64,000 nucleotides of DNA from positions 1-64,000 of the forward strand of contig OZ025735.1 in assembly GCA_964019335.1 (NCBI GenBank), in the 5' to 3' direction. The DNA comes from Diplonema japonicum. Lineage: Eukaryota; Euglenozoa; Diplonemea; Diplonemida; Diplonemidae. The translations under genes were made by a program, and so were the position numbers. Shown here piece by piece: positions 1 to 10,374 of the stretch. The notes under the pieces are model-generated. The model saw nothing but the letters and a program-made list of their open reading frames with translations. It searched no databases and had not been told where the DNA came from. Every line of letters starts with the position of its first letter. Position 1 is the first letter of the stretch.

Positions 1-900
1 GGGTTTGCGGGTTTGCGGGTTTGACAACGAGGAACCGAAGTCTGGAAGGAAGGACCATCGTCTTCATGGACAAGACTTCGACAGCTGGCGAGTTCCCCAC
101 CTCCACCACCAGAACCAGCTCAGGGTCAGCTGTCACAAGCTCCTCAAGCTCTGAAACCACTTCTGAGCTCTCAAGCTCCTCCAGCTGAACAGTTCTCTAA
201 TTTTTTTTTCTCAAAAGTACCTATCCTAGGCCTCAATAGAGGCATTTAGTGAAGTGGGGTGAAAGTGAGATGTTTGGGGGTCAAAAAAAAAGGTGCCCAA
301 AAAAAAAACTATTTTTCACATGAACAAGTGGTCAAAAACACCTGAAAAGTGGTTTCCATAAGGGTGCCTATATCAGGCCTAGTAATGGTCTATCTGTTGG
401 TTTTCTCTCCTTTATGACTTACCCTTTTCATTCTTTGTATTGACCCCCTTTTTTTTACTGTACTTTATTGGGTGCATAGGGTGCTGGAAAAAAAAAAAAA
501 ATAGTGTCCAAAAAAATTGCTTTTCCTCCCAAAAAAAAGTGGCCAAAAACACCCTTAAATTGATTTTTTCTCAAAAAAAAAAAAAAAATTCCCTCAAAAA
601 TACCTATTCTAGACCTTAATGAGGCTAATAGTGAAGGTGAGATGGTCATGGGTCAAAAAAAAAGTGCCCAAAGAATTTTTTTCCTCACAAAAGAAATTGT
701 CAAAAACACCTGAATAGTGATATTTTACCTCAGAAAAAAAGATTGGGAAGAAAATGGAAAGGGTGGAAACTAATAATAGAGTGCAAGGTCTGACATGGAG
801 GTCAACAGTGAACAAGACATCTGATGTACTTCTTTATATTTCCATATTTCTGTGTCATCCCCACCCAATAATAAAAGAGGTAAGTTCTGCATTGTGTCCT
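1..900. repeat. Degenerate A/T-rich dispersed repeat units
   Basis: Two related units, starting near 221 and 598, share a 'tacctat-ctag-cct-aat-gaggc' core followed by A-runs and a 'gtcaaaaacacctgaa' motif, giving a period of about 380 bp. The segment at about 300-425 recurs as a reverse complement at about 6703-6845. The first 30 bases carry a short 8-bp 'ggtttgcg' repetition. A Ser/Thr-rich open frame covers 67-188 but has no other coding support, so I call no gene here. Confidence 0.6.
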
Positions 901-906
901 TAATGC

Positions 907-1085
907 ATGCAGTGTGCAATGGACATTGTGGAACTGGCAGAACATGGTGGAACTGGTGGAACATGTAACTGGTGGAACTGGCAGAACTGGTGGAACCAGT
1001 GGAACATGGCAAAACTGGCAGAACATGGTGAAACTGGTGGAACTGGTGGAACATGGTGGAACAGCAGAACATCCCAACAGGGGGA
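907..1085. repeat. Minisatellite of ggtggaact / ggcagaacatggt units
   Basis: Short 9-12 bp units built from 'ggtggaact', 'ggcagaact' and 'ggaacatgg' are repeated imperfectly more than ten times. The repeat keeps frames open on both strands, and these are artefacts of the periodicity. Related 'gttctgcc / gttccacc' motifs recur near 6070-6120 and 8050-8110, so this family is dispersed in the left part of the window. Confidence 0.7.
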
Positions 1086-1499
1086 GCCAAAAAAAAGGGA
1101 GGTTAAAACCCAACGAGTCGAATATAAAGGGAAAAAGGTGACTGACATCCTCAAGAGGAGCCTCCCACGTACCAGGAATTAAGCAGAGGTTGCTTCCATG
1201 GCCCATATCAGTCTATTGCTGGAAAGAAAGAAACATGCAAGAGTGACACAGGGGTTGATCCCAAAGTATGGAATAACCCTACACTGCAGATCCAAGCTTG
1301 AGTACCACCCAACATCAACAGGCACTGCCAAGGCAGACCAGGTGTTGCTCACTCCTTTAATTGGAACCCCTCACAAGTGTAAAAAACATCTCCCTCCCAC
1401 CTACCTCCCTCTATCATTTGTGTTTATCAGTGTTTTATGAGGAAAAGGGGAAAGAAAAAAAAAGGAAAGGAGAGAGGTAAAAAACCCACTTCTATTTTT

Positions 1500-1755
1500 T
1501 GGCAAATACTTGTAGATAAAGGACCCACAATTTTGTGGTATGAGTACTCACCCCCCCTCCCCAAAAGGTGAGAAAGCACCTGTTAAAAACTAGCAAGCTA
1601 TGATTTGCTTGTGTTCTTCTTTTTTTTGACTCTTTGATTTCTGTTTTCCCTTTCCCCCACCCACCCCCACACCCCCCTGGCTGGGAGGAGGGAAAAAGAA
1701 AGAAGAGAGAATGGTCTGGCCAGCCTAAAAAAAAAGAGGTTTATTTAAAAAAAAA
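1500..1755. repeat. Dispersed repeat, inverted copy at 6868-7105
   Basis: The segment containing 'acttgtagataaaggaccc' and 'ttgtggtatgagtactcacc' through the pyrimidine/purine-rich stretch ending in 'aggtttatttaaaa' is found as a reverse complement at about 6868-7105. In the right copy it lies directly next to the inverse of 300-425, so 300-425 and 1500-1755 are pieces of one larger repeat family. Confidence 0.6.
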
Positions 1756-1990
1756 AATCCACAGATCTGTCTGTGTACGTGGTGATGTCAGCTTTGGGCA
1801 GCTTCTGGAGTACTTCCTCTCTGCATGTCCTCTGTTCATCCTTCTTTTTCTTCTTAATGCCTTGCCCTTCTGTTCCAACATCCAGTTGTGCCAGCAGACT
1901 CCACTCCCATGGGGGAAAGGGTGATGAGTGGTGAAGAGGTGCTCTTTGTATTTCTTCAATTTGTTCTCCTTGATTGCCCTGCTCCTTGCC

Positions 1991-2540
1991 TCAAAGAGCC
2001 AGGTTCCTCTTGCTGTTCCTGCCCCCATCACTACGTACATAGATGATGTCTCGTATTTTATCATCCTGTACTGGCCATAGCCTTGCTATTTTCAGGAGGT
2101 CTTGGATAGGTGTCATAGGAAGGCAGCCTGTTATGATGTGTGCTGCTGTGTTGTGTGCTACTTCCAACATTGCAATGTCTCTGGCTGTCAGGGTGGGTCC
2201 ATACACTCCAAGGGTGTATCTTGCCACAGGTAAGACATAGGTGAGGTAGACAGTGCAGAGGGTTGATGCTTGGTTGGTGCCTGCAAGTGCCTTCATGACT
2301 GCTGCCCTGAAGTTCATCTTCTCATCGAATTTCACCCCAAGGAACACTGGCTCTTCTTGGTACATTACCAGAGTTTGCTGCCCTGCCACATCCTTGTGGT
2401 ACACAACTGGTCTGCATTCTGTCTTTTTGTTTGGTCCTGATGCCATCATACAAGTCTTCATCTTTGACAGATTTAGGCCCCACTTTTCTGACCACCCACA
2501 CCATGTCCAGCACTTCTTGTACCTTGCTTCTTCTTAGGCT
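1991..2540 (-). pseudogene. Non-LTR retrotransposon reverse transcriptase fragment
   Basis: On the minus strand the frame reads through a W-x4-W-G-L-N-L-S-K-M-K-T stretch (about 2455-2500). This matches the segment C-terminal to the catalytic palm in LINE-type reverse transcriptases, where the pattern W..GL.LN..KT is common. It is followed by an 'FLGVKFD' motif and a thumb-like segment with 'RYTLGVYGPTL' and 'HNTAAHIITG', also typical of LINE thumbs. The catalytic YxDD box is not present upstream, so the element is internally deleted and inactive. It lies in a repeat-rich zone with A-runs. Seen: motifs and truncation. Inferred: family assignment. Confidence 0.65.
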
Positions 2541-2559
2541 TTCACCTTCATCTTGTCCC

Positions 2560-3150
2560 ACCCTTTATGTAGGTTATAGGGCAAGGCTGGGTCTTTCAAC
2601 AGCTGATCTCTCTGTAAAATGGCAGATGCACTTTGTTGGATTTTTCCCCAATGCGACTCTTACATGGACTCTGCATGTGTTGGTGCCATGGTCTTTGAAA
2701 AGAGAAGTCTCCTTCTTTACAGTCAGCCACTTGTTCACTATAATTCCCACTCCTCCTCTTTGGGTGACCAAGGGGGACTCTGCATCCTTGGATATCTTTC
2801 CCTGTTGCAGGGGACCCCAGAAGAGACGGTGTTCTTTCAGGAAGGCATCACGTTTTGTTTCTTTGTCTCTCCATTGCTATGAAGTCAACAGCAAGCTCTG
2901 CCTTGGACACTTGCCCTCCATCCTTGCCCCATTTCAGGGCACTCAGCCATTTGAGGACAAACAGGATCAGCCCTGGGAAGTACTTCTTCCCCAGCCCATG
3001 CTTGTGATACCAGCAGAGTTTCCCTGCAATTTCCACAAACATCAGGTGTAGTTCCTTGACACTTGTCAGGCTTATGTTGTAATAATGCTGTGTAGATGGG
3101 TGCATGCAGACCTTTGTGAGGAGGTCATGTGTTCCAACCGAATTGGAGAA
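2560..3150 (-). pseudogene. Degenerate coding remnant upstream of the RT fragment, possibly endonuclease
   Basis: Reading leftwards from about 3150 the minus strand gives protein-like sequence broken by at least two frame changes. One segment contains 'VDFIAMERQRNKT' and a later one 'QRGGVGIIVNKWL'. The latter resembles the RGGV-I-V strand of the EEP-type (APE-like) endonuclease that precedes the reverse transcriptase in many LINEs. The most upstream part, with 'GLGKKYFPGLILFVLKWL', is not recognised. If this is the 5' part of the same element, the catalytic RT core between the two pieces has been lost. Confidence 0.35.
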
Positions 3151-3823
3151 AAAAAGATACCCAGTTAGTGGGGAAAAAAAAAAGAGAAAAAAATCCTTGA
3201 TTGACATACATGATGTGTTTACCTTTTTTTTTTTCCCTTCTTTTTTTTCTTGTCTTCTCACATTTTTTCACACACCTAAGCCAAGCTGTTGTTTCTGCTT
3301 TCTGCATTAAATGTTGTATTTGGATGTAATAGAAAAGGGCAAGGAACCCCCAAAGACAAACAGCTTGGGCAGGAAAGTGAAATCTGCATCAATTGACTGA
3401 AGACAGGACACCACCCACTGCTGAAGGACTACTGTGAGGGTCCAAAGCAAAAGCCATGTCAGCTGTGTGGCACAAAGCGCACACCCTGACCACCTGGTGA
3501 TGAGCTGCAAGGGTACTGCAGCAGGGAGGGCAGAACTGGGAGCCAAAGGCCTTGCAGAGGCACTCCTCGATAAACCACAGCAGACTGCAGACCTCTTCAG
3601 TTCAATCAAAGAGATGATCACACAGGACCAGCAGTAGAAGTAAATAGAACAGTAAAAAAAAGAAAAGAGAAAAAAAACAGGAACAGAAAACAAAAAGAAA
3701 GGAAATAGTGTGAGAGTGTCACAAAGACCCAATTTTGGTACTTTTGGTTTCAAAAGTTCAAAAAAAGAGGTCCAAGGTTTGGGTGGGATGTGAGGCAAGG
3801 CTCATACTACCTTGTTGTGGCTA

Positions 3824-3868
<45 letters not shown>

Positions 3869-4009
3869 AAAAAATGTCAGGGGGTTTGGAGACCTGCTTT
3901 GAAAAAAATATTAAAAAGAGGCCTTTGCAAGAAAAGTACAATGCAAAAAAAAAAAAAAAAGTAAAAAAAAAAAAAAGTAAAAAAAAGGGATGGGCAGTGT
4001 TGGCCAGAG

Positions 4010-4815
4010 TCCAGTCAGTCTGGTCAGTCCAGTCAGTCTGGTAAATTGGGTACACTGGACCAGACCGGATTCACCCATCACTGCTTCAAGGGGAATTTTG
4101 CTTATCATCACCCAAAATTAGGCCAAAATTCCAAAAATACCATTCTAAAATGAAGCTTGATTTTGTGATTTTCAGGTGGCCATTTCGACCCCAAGGAAAA
4201 TTCCTAAAGTGATTTTTGAAAAAAGATTTTCAGCCCAAGTGGGGTTAAAACTTTCCATTGGCTGTTCAGAATTCCATTTTTGGGACAAAATTGGGTGTTC
4301 AAAAAAAATTATTCTTTGCCCTCCCAGTGTTGTCATGAGGATGAGTTACCCCTGAGATTTTTGGATTTTTACTTACTTTTTACTTCAGAATATAGTTTAG
4401 AGATGTGTATTCCACCTAAACACCTTTCTGAACTTTTTGGTTTGCAGAAATGGGTTTATAAGGTGTTTTTAATATAAATTTCATGATTTCTGGCTATTTC
4501 CAGAAAAAAAATTTTGGGGTCAAAAATAGCCAAAGTGACCCCAAGTTTGGGGTCCCCTGGGAAAAAAAATTTTTTTTTTTGGCCAAAAATTTCCAAAAAA
4601 GTCTGTTTTGAGGGTGCTAAATGTGTGAGGGTCCCTAGAAAAAAAATTTTTTTTTGCCCCCCCACCCCCCTGTGCCCCCCTGCCCCCCTGCCCACCCCCC
4701 TGGGTTTTTTCCCATAACACTGACCAGACTGGATCCGGTGTGAATTTCGACCCAATTATGCTGGACTGACTGGACTGACCAGACTGGACTGGACCAGACT
4801 GGACTGGACTGAACC
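4010..4815. repeat. Foldback element with CAGTC-rich inverted ends
   Basis: The left end (about 4010-4082) contains repeated 'gtcagtctg/gtcagtcca' units, then 'ggtaaattgggt' and an 'accggattcac' motif. The right end (about 4720-4815) carries the same elements in reverse complement ('aatttcgacccaatta' followed by 'ctggactgac' units). About 640 bp of unrelated A/T-rich sequence lies between. The left-type end alone recurs at about 6600-6692, next to a poly(A) run as it is here. Confidence 0.5.
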
Positions 4816-5216
4816 GGACCGGACAAGATACAACCACAACACCACATCCCCCCCTTTTTTTTGCTGCAGAGTTCAAACGTATAAACAGATGTCTACAAGA
4901 AAAGATGTTACACAGGTACTGAGAGACGACAACAACAAGCAAACCGCACGAGTGCAGAATCTTGGTTACCCAGGGCGCCCTGGCTAGGGTTGAGCTGAAC
5001 ACCACACACATTAAGGACACGACACGGAACACAGAAGAAGCTACAACTCGGCTGCAGTGCCCCCCCTGTATCAAGTTAACAGTTCTTGTGCAGGCGCCGC
5101 CAACACGACGAACAGGCATTTTCCTCCATCCACTTGGCCGGTCATCACCTGTAGCACCCTGAGTGGAAGAACAAATTGCAGATGCTCAGGGTGAGTAAAC
5201 TACTTAGGGCACCAGC

Positions 5217-5885
5217 TGGGGTTGAGCTGCACACCACATGCATTAAGGACACGACGCGGAACGCAGAAGCGGCCGAGGTGCACCCCCTGTCACTGGTCTC
5301 CTTTACCTCTTTCATGTTATTTGGTGGTGGGGATTACAGAAATATGGAAATATAAGAAGTACATCAGATGTGTTGTTCACTGTTGACCTCCACGTCGGTC
5401 ATCACTGGTAGCGCCCGAGTGGAGGAACGTATTGCAGATGCTCTGGTGTTGAGCTGCACACTGCACACATTAAGGACACGACACGGAATATTGTGCTGTC
5501 AGTGTTGTGGTGATATAGTCACCACTTTCGACCTTGATAATGCAAACGCAGAAGCGGCCAAGGTGCACCCCCTGTCACACGGTCTCCTTTACCTCTTTCA
5601 TGTTATTTGGTGGTGGGGATCACAGAAATATGGCAATATAAGAAGTACATCAGATGTGTTGTTCGCTGTTGACCTCCATGTTGGTCATCACCGGTTGTGC
5701 CCGAGTGGAGGAACGTATTGCAGATGCTCAGGGTGATGAACTGGCAGCAAACTACACAGGCCCAGAATCTTACTTACCAGGTGTTGAGCTGCACACTGCA
5801 CACATTAAGGACACGACATGGAATATTGTGCTGTCAGTGTTGTGGTGATATAGTCACCACTTTCAACCTTGATGATGCAAAGAGG
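5217..5885. repeat. Tandem repeat of about 335 bp
   Basis: The block beginning 'gttgagctgcacac' and running through 'attaaggacacgac' and 'tgatatagtcaccact' occurs at about 5446 and again at about 5783. Partial, more diverged copies are at about 4990, 5228 and 6195. Each unit also includes a 'tcatgttatttggtggtggg' stretch whose inverse is seen near 805-870. The last unit ends in a long poly(A) run at about 5897-5938. Confidence 0.65.
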
Positions 5886-5897
5886 AAAAAAAAAGGG

Positions 5898-5938
<41 letters not shown>

Positions 5939-6494
5939 CTAGTTTGGCACTCCATTTGTTTGTGCACACGAGCGGAATTTTACCTAATAAAATAGCTCAT
6001 TACGCTGCCATCAACTAGTTTTTAGTCTCGACAATAATATTGTTAAAACAAAAAAAAAGGTAAGGAATTCCCTGTTCCGCCAAGTTCCGGTTCTGCCATT
6101 CTGCCAAGTTCCGACTTTCAGTTTGGCGGAAGGGAACGGAACGACCCACCCCTGCACGAGCAGAATCTTGGTTACCCAGGACGCCCCGGCTGGGGTTGAG
6201 CTGAACACCGCACACATTAGGGACACGACACGGAACGCAGAAGAAGCTACAACTCGGCTGTGGTGTACCCCCTGTAATCAAGTAGTCTTGTGCAGGTCCT
6301 TTAACTCATATATCTCTCACCGCGGCCGGGTTGTAGCTTCTTCTGTGTTCCGCATCGATCACCACAGCCGGGTTGTATTACATCCAAATACAACATTTCC
6401 GGACATATGTACATACCTGCAGCTGCAGTGCACCAGAGTAGATAGGTGCAAATGGCTTGATGGAGCTGTGCATGTCTGTGGTATGAAGAAGAAG

Positions 6495-6538
<44 letters not shown>

Positions 6539-6599
6539 TGTCCAAAAATATTTGAAAAAAAAGTGTTTGCAGGTGTGTCAAAAATTGCAGAAAATTTTT

Positions 6600-7105
6600 G
6601 AGTCTGGTCAGTCTGGCCGATCCGGTCAGTCTGGTCAGTCCGGTCAGTCCGGTAAATTGGGTACACTGGACCGGACCGGATTCACCCATCACTGGAATGA
6701 GAAGGGTAAGTCATAAAGGAGAGAAAACCAACAGATAGATCATTATTAGGCCTGATATAGGTACCCTTTCAGGAAAAAGTCAATTTTTCTGAGGTAAAAA
6801 AACCACTTTTCAGGTGTTTTTGACCACTTGTTCATGTGAAAAATATATATATATATATTTTTTTTAAATAAACCTCTTTTTTTTTGGCTGGCCAAGCCCT
6901 CTCCTTTCTTTTTCTCCCTCCCTGGCCTTGGGTAGGGGTTGGGGTGGGTGGGGCCTGGGTGGGTGAAAGTGAAGAGGAGTGAAAAAAGGGTACACAAGTC
7001 TATCCTGGCTTGCTCTTCTTTAACGGGTGCTTTGCTCACTTTTGGGTAGGGGGGTGAGCAACTCATACCACACATTTGTGGGGTCTTTATCTACAAGTTT
7101 TGCCT
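6600..7105. repeat. Composite of dispersed repeats (inverse of 300-425 and 1500-1755)
   Basis: After a poly(A) run at about 6491-6534 comes a CAGTC-unit end like that at 4010-4082. It is followed by the reverse complements of 300-425 (about 6703-6845) and of 1500-1755 (about 6868-7105), joined by an AT dinucleotide run. No gene is visible. Confidence 0.55.
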
Positions 7106-7480
7106 TGAGTTATGTTTTTTCTTTTTTTCTTTGGTTTTTTCCCATAACAACACTGCTGGTACCTTGTACACATTGGGAAAAAAAATAAATAGAAATATAC
7201 TAGCTGATGAGAGATGAGAGTTACTTACTTTCTTTTTTTTTTTTTTTTCCTACAAGGAAGGGATCCACACCCACCCTCACAACTCTGTTCCCGTTTCCAC
7301 TCCTGTGACTAAGCACAGGCAGACCCAAAGAAAGAAATGATGAAGAAAACCACCCAAGGAACCCAAGGCACCAAGGAAAAACGAAAAGAGAGGGAACCAG
7401 TAGAAAAGAGAAATAGAAAACACCACGGATCGCTGGGGGAGAGGCCCTCGACAAAGCGTCTCGTGAAACTCGCTCTGGGC

Positions 7481-7521
7481 ATCGCTTTAGTGAAGTGGCT
7501 TCGCCACTTCACTAAAGCGAT
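7481..7521. repeat. Perfect hairpin, 19-bp stem and 3-nt loop
   Basis: Bases 7481-7499 are the exact reverse complement of 7503-7521, with only ttc between. An intact stem of this length suggests a recent or maintained structure. It lies in a gene-free stretch between repeats and the DUF4166 gene. Confidence 0.85.
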
Positions 7522-8377
7522 AAGTAGGGAATACCCTGACGCCCCCTCGAACAGCCGTGCCACCGCTGCGTGCACACAAGCCACCATCATCGATTCGTCC
7601 TCCCCGTCCTGTGTGTGTGTGTGTTGATACTCCGAGAACGGAAAAAACATGACAAATGAAAAAATCAAAAAGAGAGGAATGCAAACAGGGGCGGGACTCG
7701 TGAGGGAGTTCAAGTGGACCCCTCATCAGAGGCGTGGTTTTCTTCCACCACTCGAAAGCTGCCCTTACACGAAACAACGCCAACACCCGGCGGATCCACC
7801 TGCCGTTCACCCTCGCCACCCCTCTGCAATGGATTGCCATTTCGTGTTAAATAATGGCTGTTTTGTGTTAAATAATGAACCCCCTAGTGAATGAAGAAAA
7901 TGACAAGAGTGAAATTAATAGCTATTTACTGCCAACAAGTAATGACTTTACCGTTACCTTGAGGTTGGTAAAGCATTACTTGGTGGTAGGTAAGTGGTTT
8001 TATTTCACGACACTCTCTCTCTAAGAAGAAGAAAAAGTAAGAACTCCTTGTTCTGTCACGTTCCACCATGTTCTGCCCATTCCCTCTTGTTCCGGTTCTG
8101 CTGTTCCACCAAATTCCGATTTTCCGTTTGGCAGAAGGGAACGGAACCACCCACCCCTGCCTCAGGTCCCTGGGACCTGGGGAACCTTACCAACACTGAC
8201 AGGGCTCTGGACACTGTTGTGGGCTTATTGTTCCCCCATGTAACCATCTTTTTTTTTTACTGGGTCAATACTGACTCTCATCAACCAATCTTTTTATTCC
8301 TCAAGTTTGTTGCTTTTGATTTCTCAGCAGTTGAACATCCAGAAGAAGGAAAAGCACAAAAGAAGAAGGGGGGAGAG

Positions 8378-8992
8378 ATGACAAAAAAACTCTGCATTCT
8401 TCAAGCAGCAATGAAGGAGGCTGATTGGGCACGGTTGCAGCCAGCGATCAAAGGTCACTATGATGTCAGTGGTGATGGCAATATGATATTTTGTAAAGGG
8501 GTTATGGAAGAGGTGAGTCATAATGCTGTGGTGAAGCCATTATTGTGGCTGTTCAGACCACTGGAGGCCTTAGTGCCTTTCAATGGTGTTAATATAGGCT
8601 GTGAGGTGACCCACATCGCTACAGACAGCAGCTTACTCTTCAACAGAGTGTTCAAGAGACAAGATGGTAAAAAGGTGAACTTCAACAGCAAGTTAAAACT
8701 CCACAATGGCGAACTTGTAGAGTTCATCAAAGGTGGGCTGGGAATGCGTCTTAACCCAACCACGGACCCTGATGGCTCTCTTCGGATGGAGTCCCTTGGT
8801 TATGTCCTCTGGCTTGGCCCTGTCAGTCTCTACATCCCTTCTTTCTTGGTACCATTCGGAAACGCTGTTATCACTGAAACAAGTGTCACCCCCACCACAA
8901 CACGAATGGGGTATGTTTCCACTCACCCACTCCTCGGGCGAACCATGGGGTACACTGGCACCTTCAAGATCAACAAAGCAAAGCTTGCTTGA
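8378..8992 (+). CDS. DUF4166-like protein
   Basis: A 204-residue protein beginning 'MTKKLCILQAAMKEADW'. The fold suggested is a DUF4166 domain: an opening helix (about 8-28) with the 'ARLQPAIKGHYDV' motif, then beta-rich sequence with an 'RRVF'-like 'FNRVFKRQDGKK' segment and a C-terminal strand 'GYTGTFKI'. DUF4166 occurs alone or fused behind saccharopine dehydrogenase-like domains; its biochemical role is not established. The frame is open further upstream to 7994, but that part is repeat-derived, so the ATG at 8378 is preferred. An alternative is an upstream exon, since 'gatttctcag' at about 8326 resembles an acceptor site. Confidence 0.6.
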   Translation: MTKKLCILQAAMKEADWARLQPAIKGHYDVSGDGNMIFCKGVMEEVSHNAVVKPLLWLFRPLEALVPFNGVNIGCEVTHIATDSSLLFNRVFKRQDGKKVNFNSKLKLHNGELVEFIKGGLGMRLNPTTDPDGSLRMESLGYVLWLGPVSLYIPSFLVPFGNAVITETSVTPTTTRMGYVSTHPLLGRTMGYTGTFKINKAKLA

Positions 8993-9105
8993 AGATTAAC
9001 TCGTGGCTGTGTTCACCCCCCCCTTTTTTTTGTTCTCACAATATATTGTTCAGGAAGAAAGCTCCAGATGGTTCTTAATTCTCGCCCCCACCCCCCCCCC
9101 CCCCC

Positions 9106-9147
<42 letters not shown>

Positions 9148-10374
9148 CCTCATTAGCGAAGAAATACAGGAAAAAAGATTCAGGAAATATCTGTCCGGAA
9201 AAGGTTTTCCAGTTGAGGGAAGTTTTGTAAGGGTAGCTCTTCAAATTACCCGAGACTGGAAAAATTTGTCAAACCGTAAGTTTGACCTGGGCTGCGGTAC
9301 TATGTTAGCTTTCTTTTCTTTGCGGACCGTTGCTAACCACTTCGTTCCTATCATAGTGAATTCTTTTTCGTAAACAGGGAAAAGTTGCTGGAGCAAGGTA
9401 CAAGGTACAAGGTAAGGATCGTTTTTCTACTGCTGTGGAAAGCGAAGAACTGGAAGCGGAAAAGAAGAAGAAAAAAAAAAAAAAAAGGAAGGTGTTGGTG
9501 TTGGTGGGTTTAGCGATATCCGCTCATCATGTGGTTCGCCGTGTTTTTGCATGGACCGCTTCATTTCTTCCTGCCTTTGCCCTCCCACATCGTACTACAG
9601 GTTGACATGCCCTCGAACTACTGCTTCACGAGAAGAGAATGGTGTAGTTGCACCTGCTTTGTAATTAGGGGTTTAGGTCAAGAAGGGTAAATCACCGAGG
9701 CAACCGAGCTGAACTGTCAGAAGGTCTTCTCTGACCGAAAGAACTCGTAAATGAACAATTGTTGAACATTCTAGGAAACGAGTCATATATACAATATTCT
9801 CGCTAATACCTCGCCAAGTTTGGAGGATATGGTGAACGGGATGAGATAAAAAATGGAATACCATCTGACCACCGGCAACGGGAGCTATCTCCCATTGTTA
9901 GCAAGATGAGAGTACTTGTTGGACTGACACCTATTGATTTCCCTTCTGCCGTCTCAGCCGAGAGCGAGACTGCGCTGCCACACGGCTGTATTTGGGTTGT
10001 ACAGGGGGAAGCTTTAGCGTTCTTGACAGGCACAGATTGCGTTAGCTCTGCTTTTTAGGAAGCTTCTATAAAGTTCTTCGGCTTCGGCTTCTGCTTCTGC
10101 TTCTATGCTGTCTTCAGCTTTTGCAGTCGAAATTATTATAACATACATTGTTGCAGTGGTATGTTATACTTGCATCCAGTTATCATTTTTCAAGTAAGTG
10201 AGAGTTTGGATGTGTTTTTTTCTTCCTTTTACCCTTTTCAGAGAAGTGTGCTTGTTCATGGATAACGAACACCATTTAGTAACACTCCACCCGTTTGTTT
10301 ACACTGAGGCATTTTAGTCAAGTGTGAACTCACTATGCAATACTTACTTCAGCTTATTATACGGGGGAAAGAGA
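8993..10374. other. Gene-free stretch with a long poly(C) tract
   Basis: About 1.4 kb without a supported gene. It holds a C-run of some 50 bases, interrupted by a few A, at about 9089-9144, and short tandem 'acaaggt' units at about 9400. A poly(A) run is at about 9472. Open frames here are short and lack domain signals. An acceptor-like 'tacttacttcag' ends at about 10351, just before the next gene. Confidence 0.5.

Noticed and set aside
907..1206. Frames rich in Trp/Thr/Gly or Ser/Pro in the left repeats
   Set aside because: They arise from the minisatellite on both strands and have no domain support.
7994..8377. Upstream extension of the DUF4166 frame
   Set aside because: The extension consists of repeat-derived and T-rich sequence; the family begins near the ATG at 8378.
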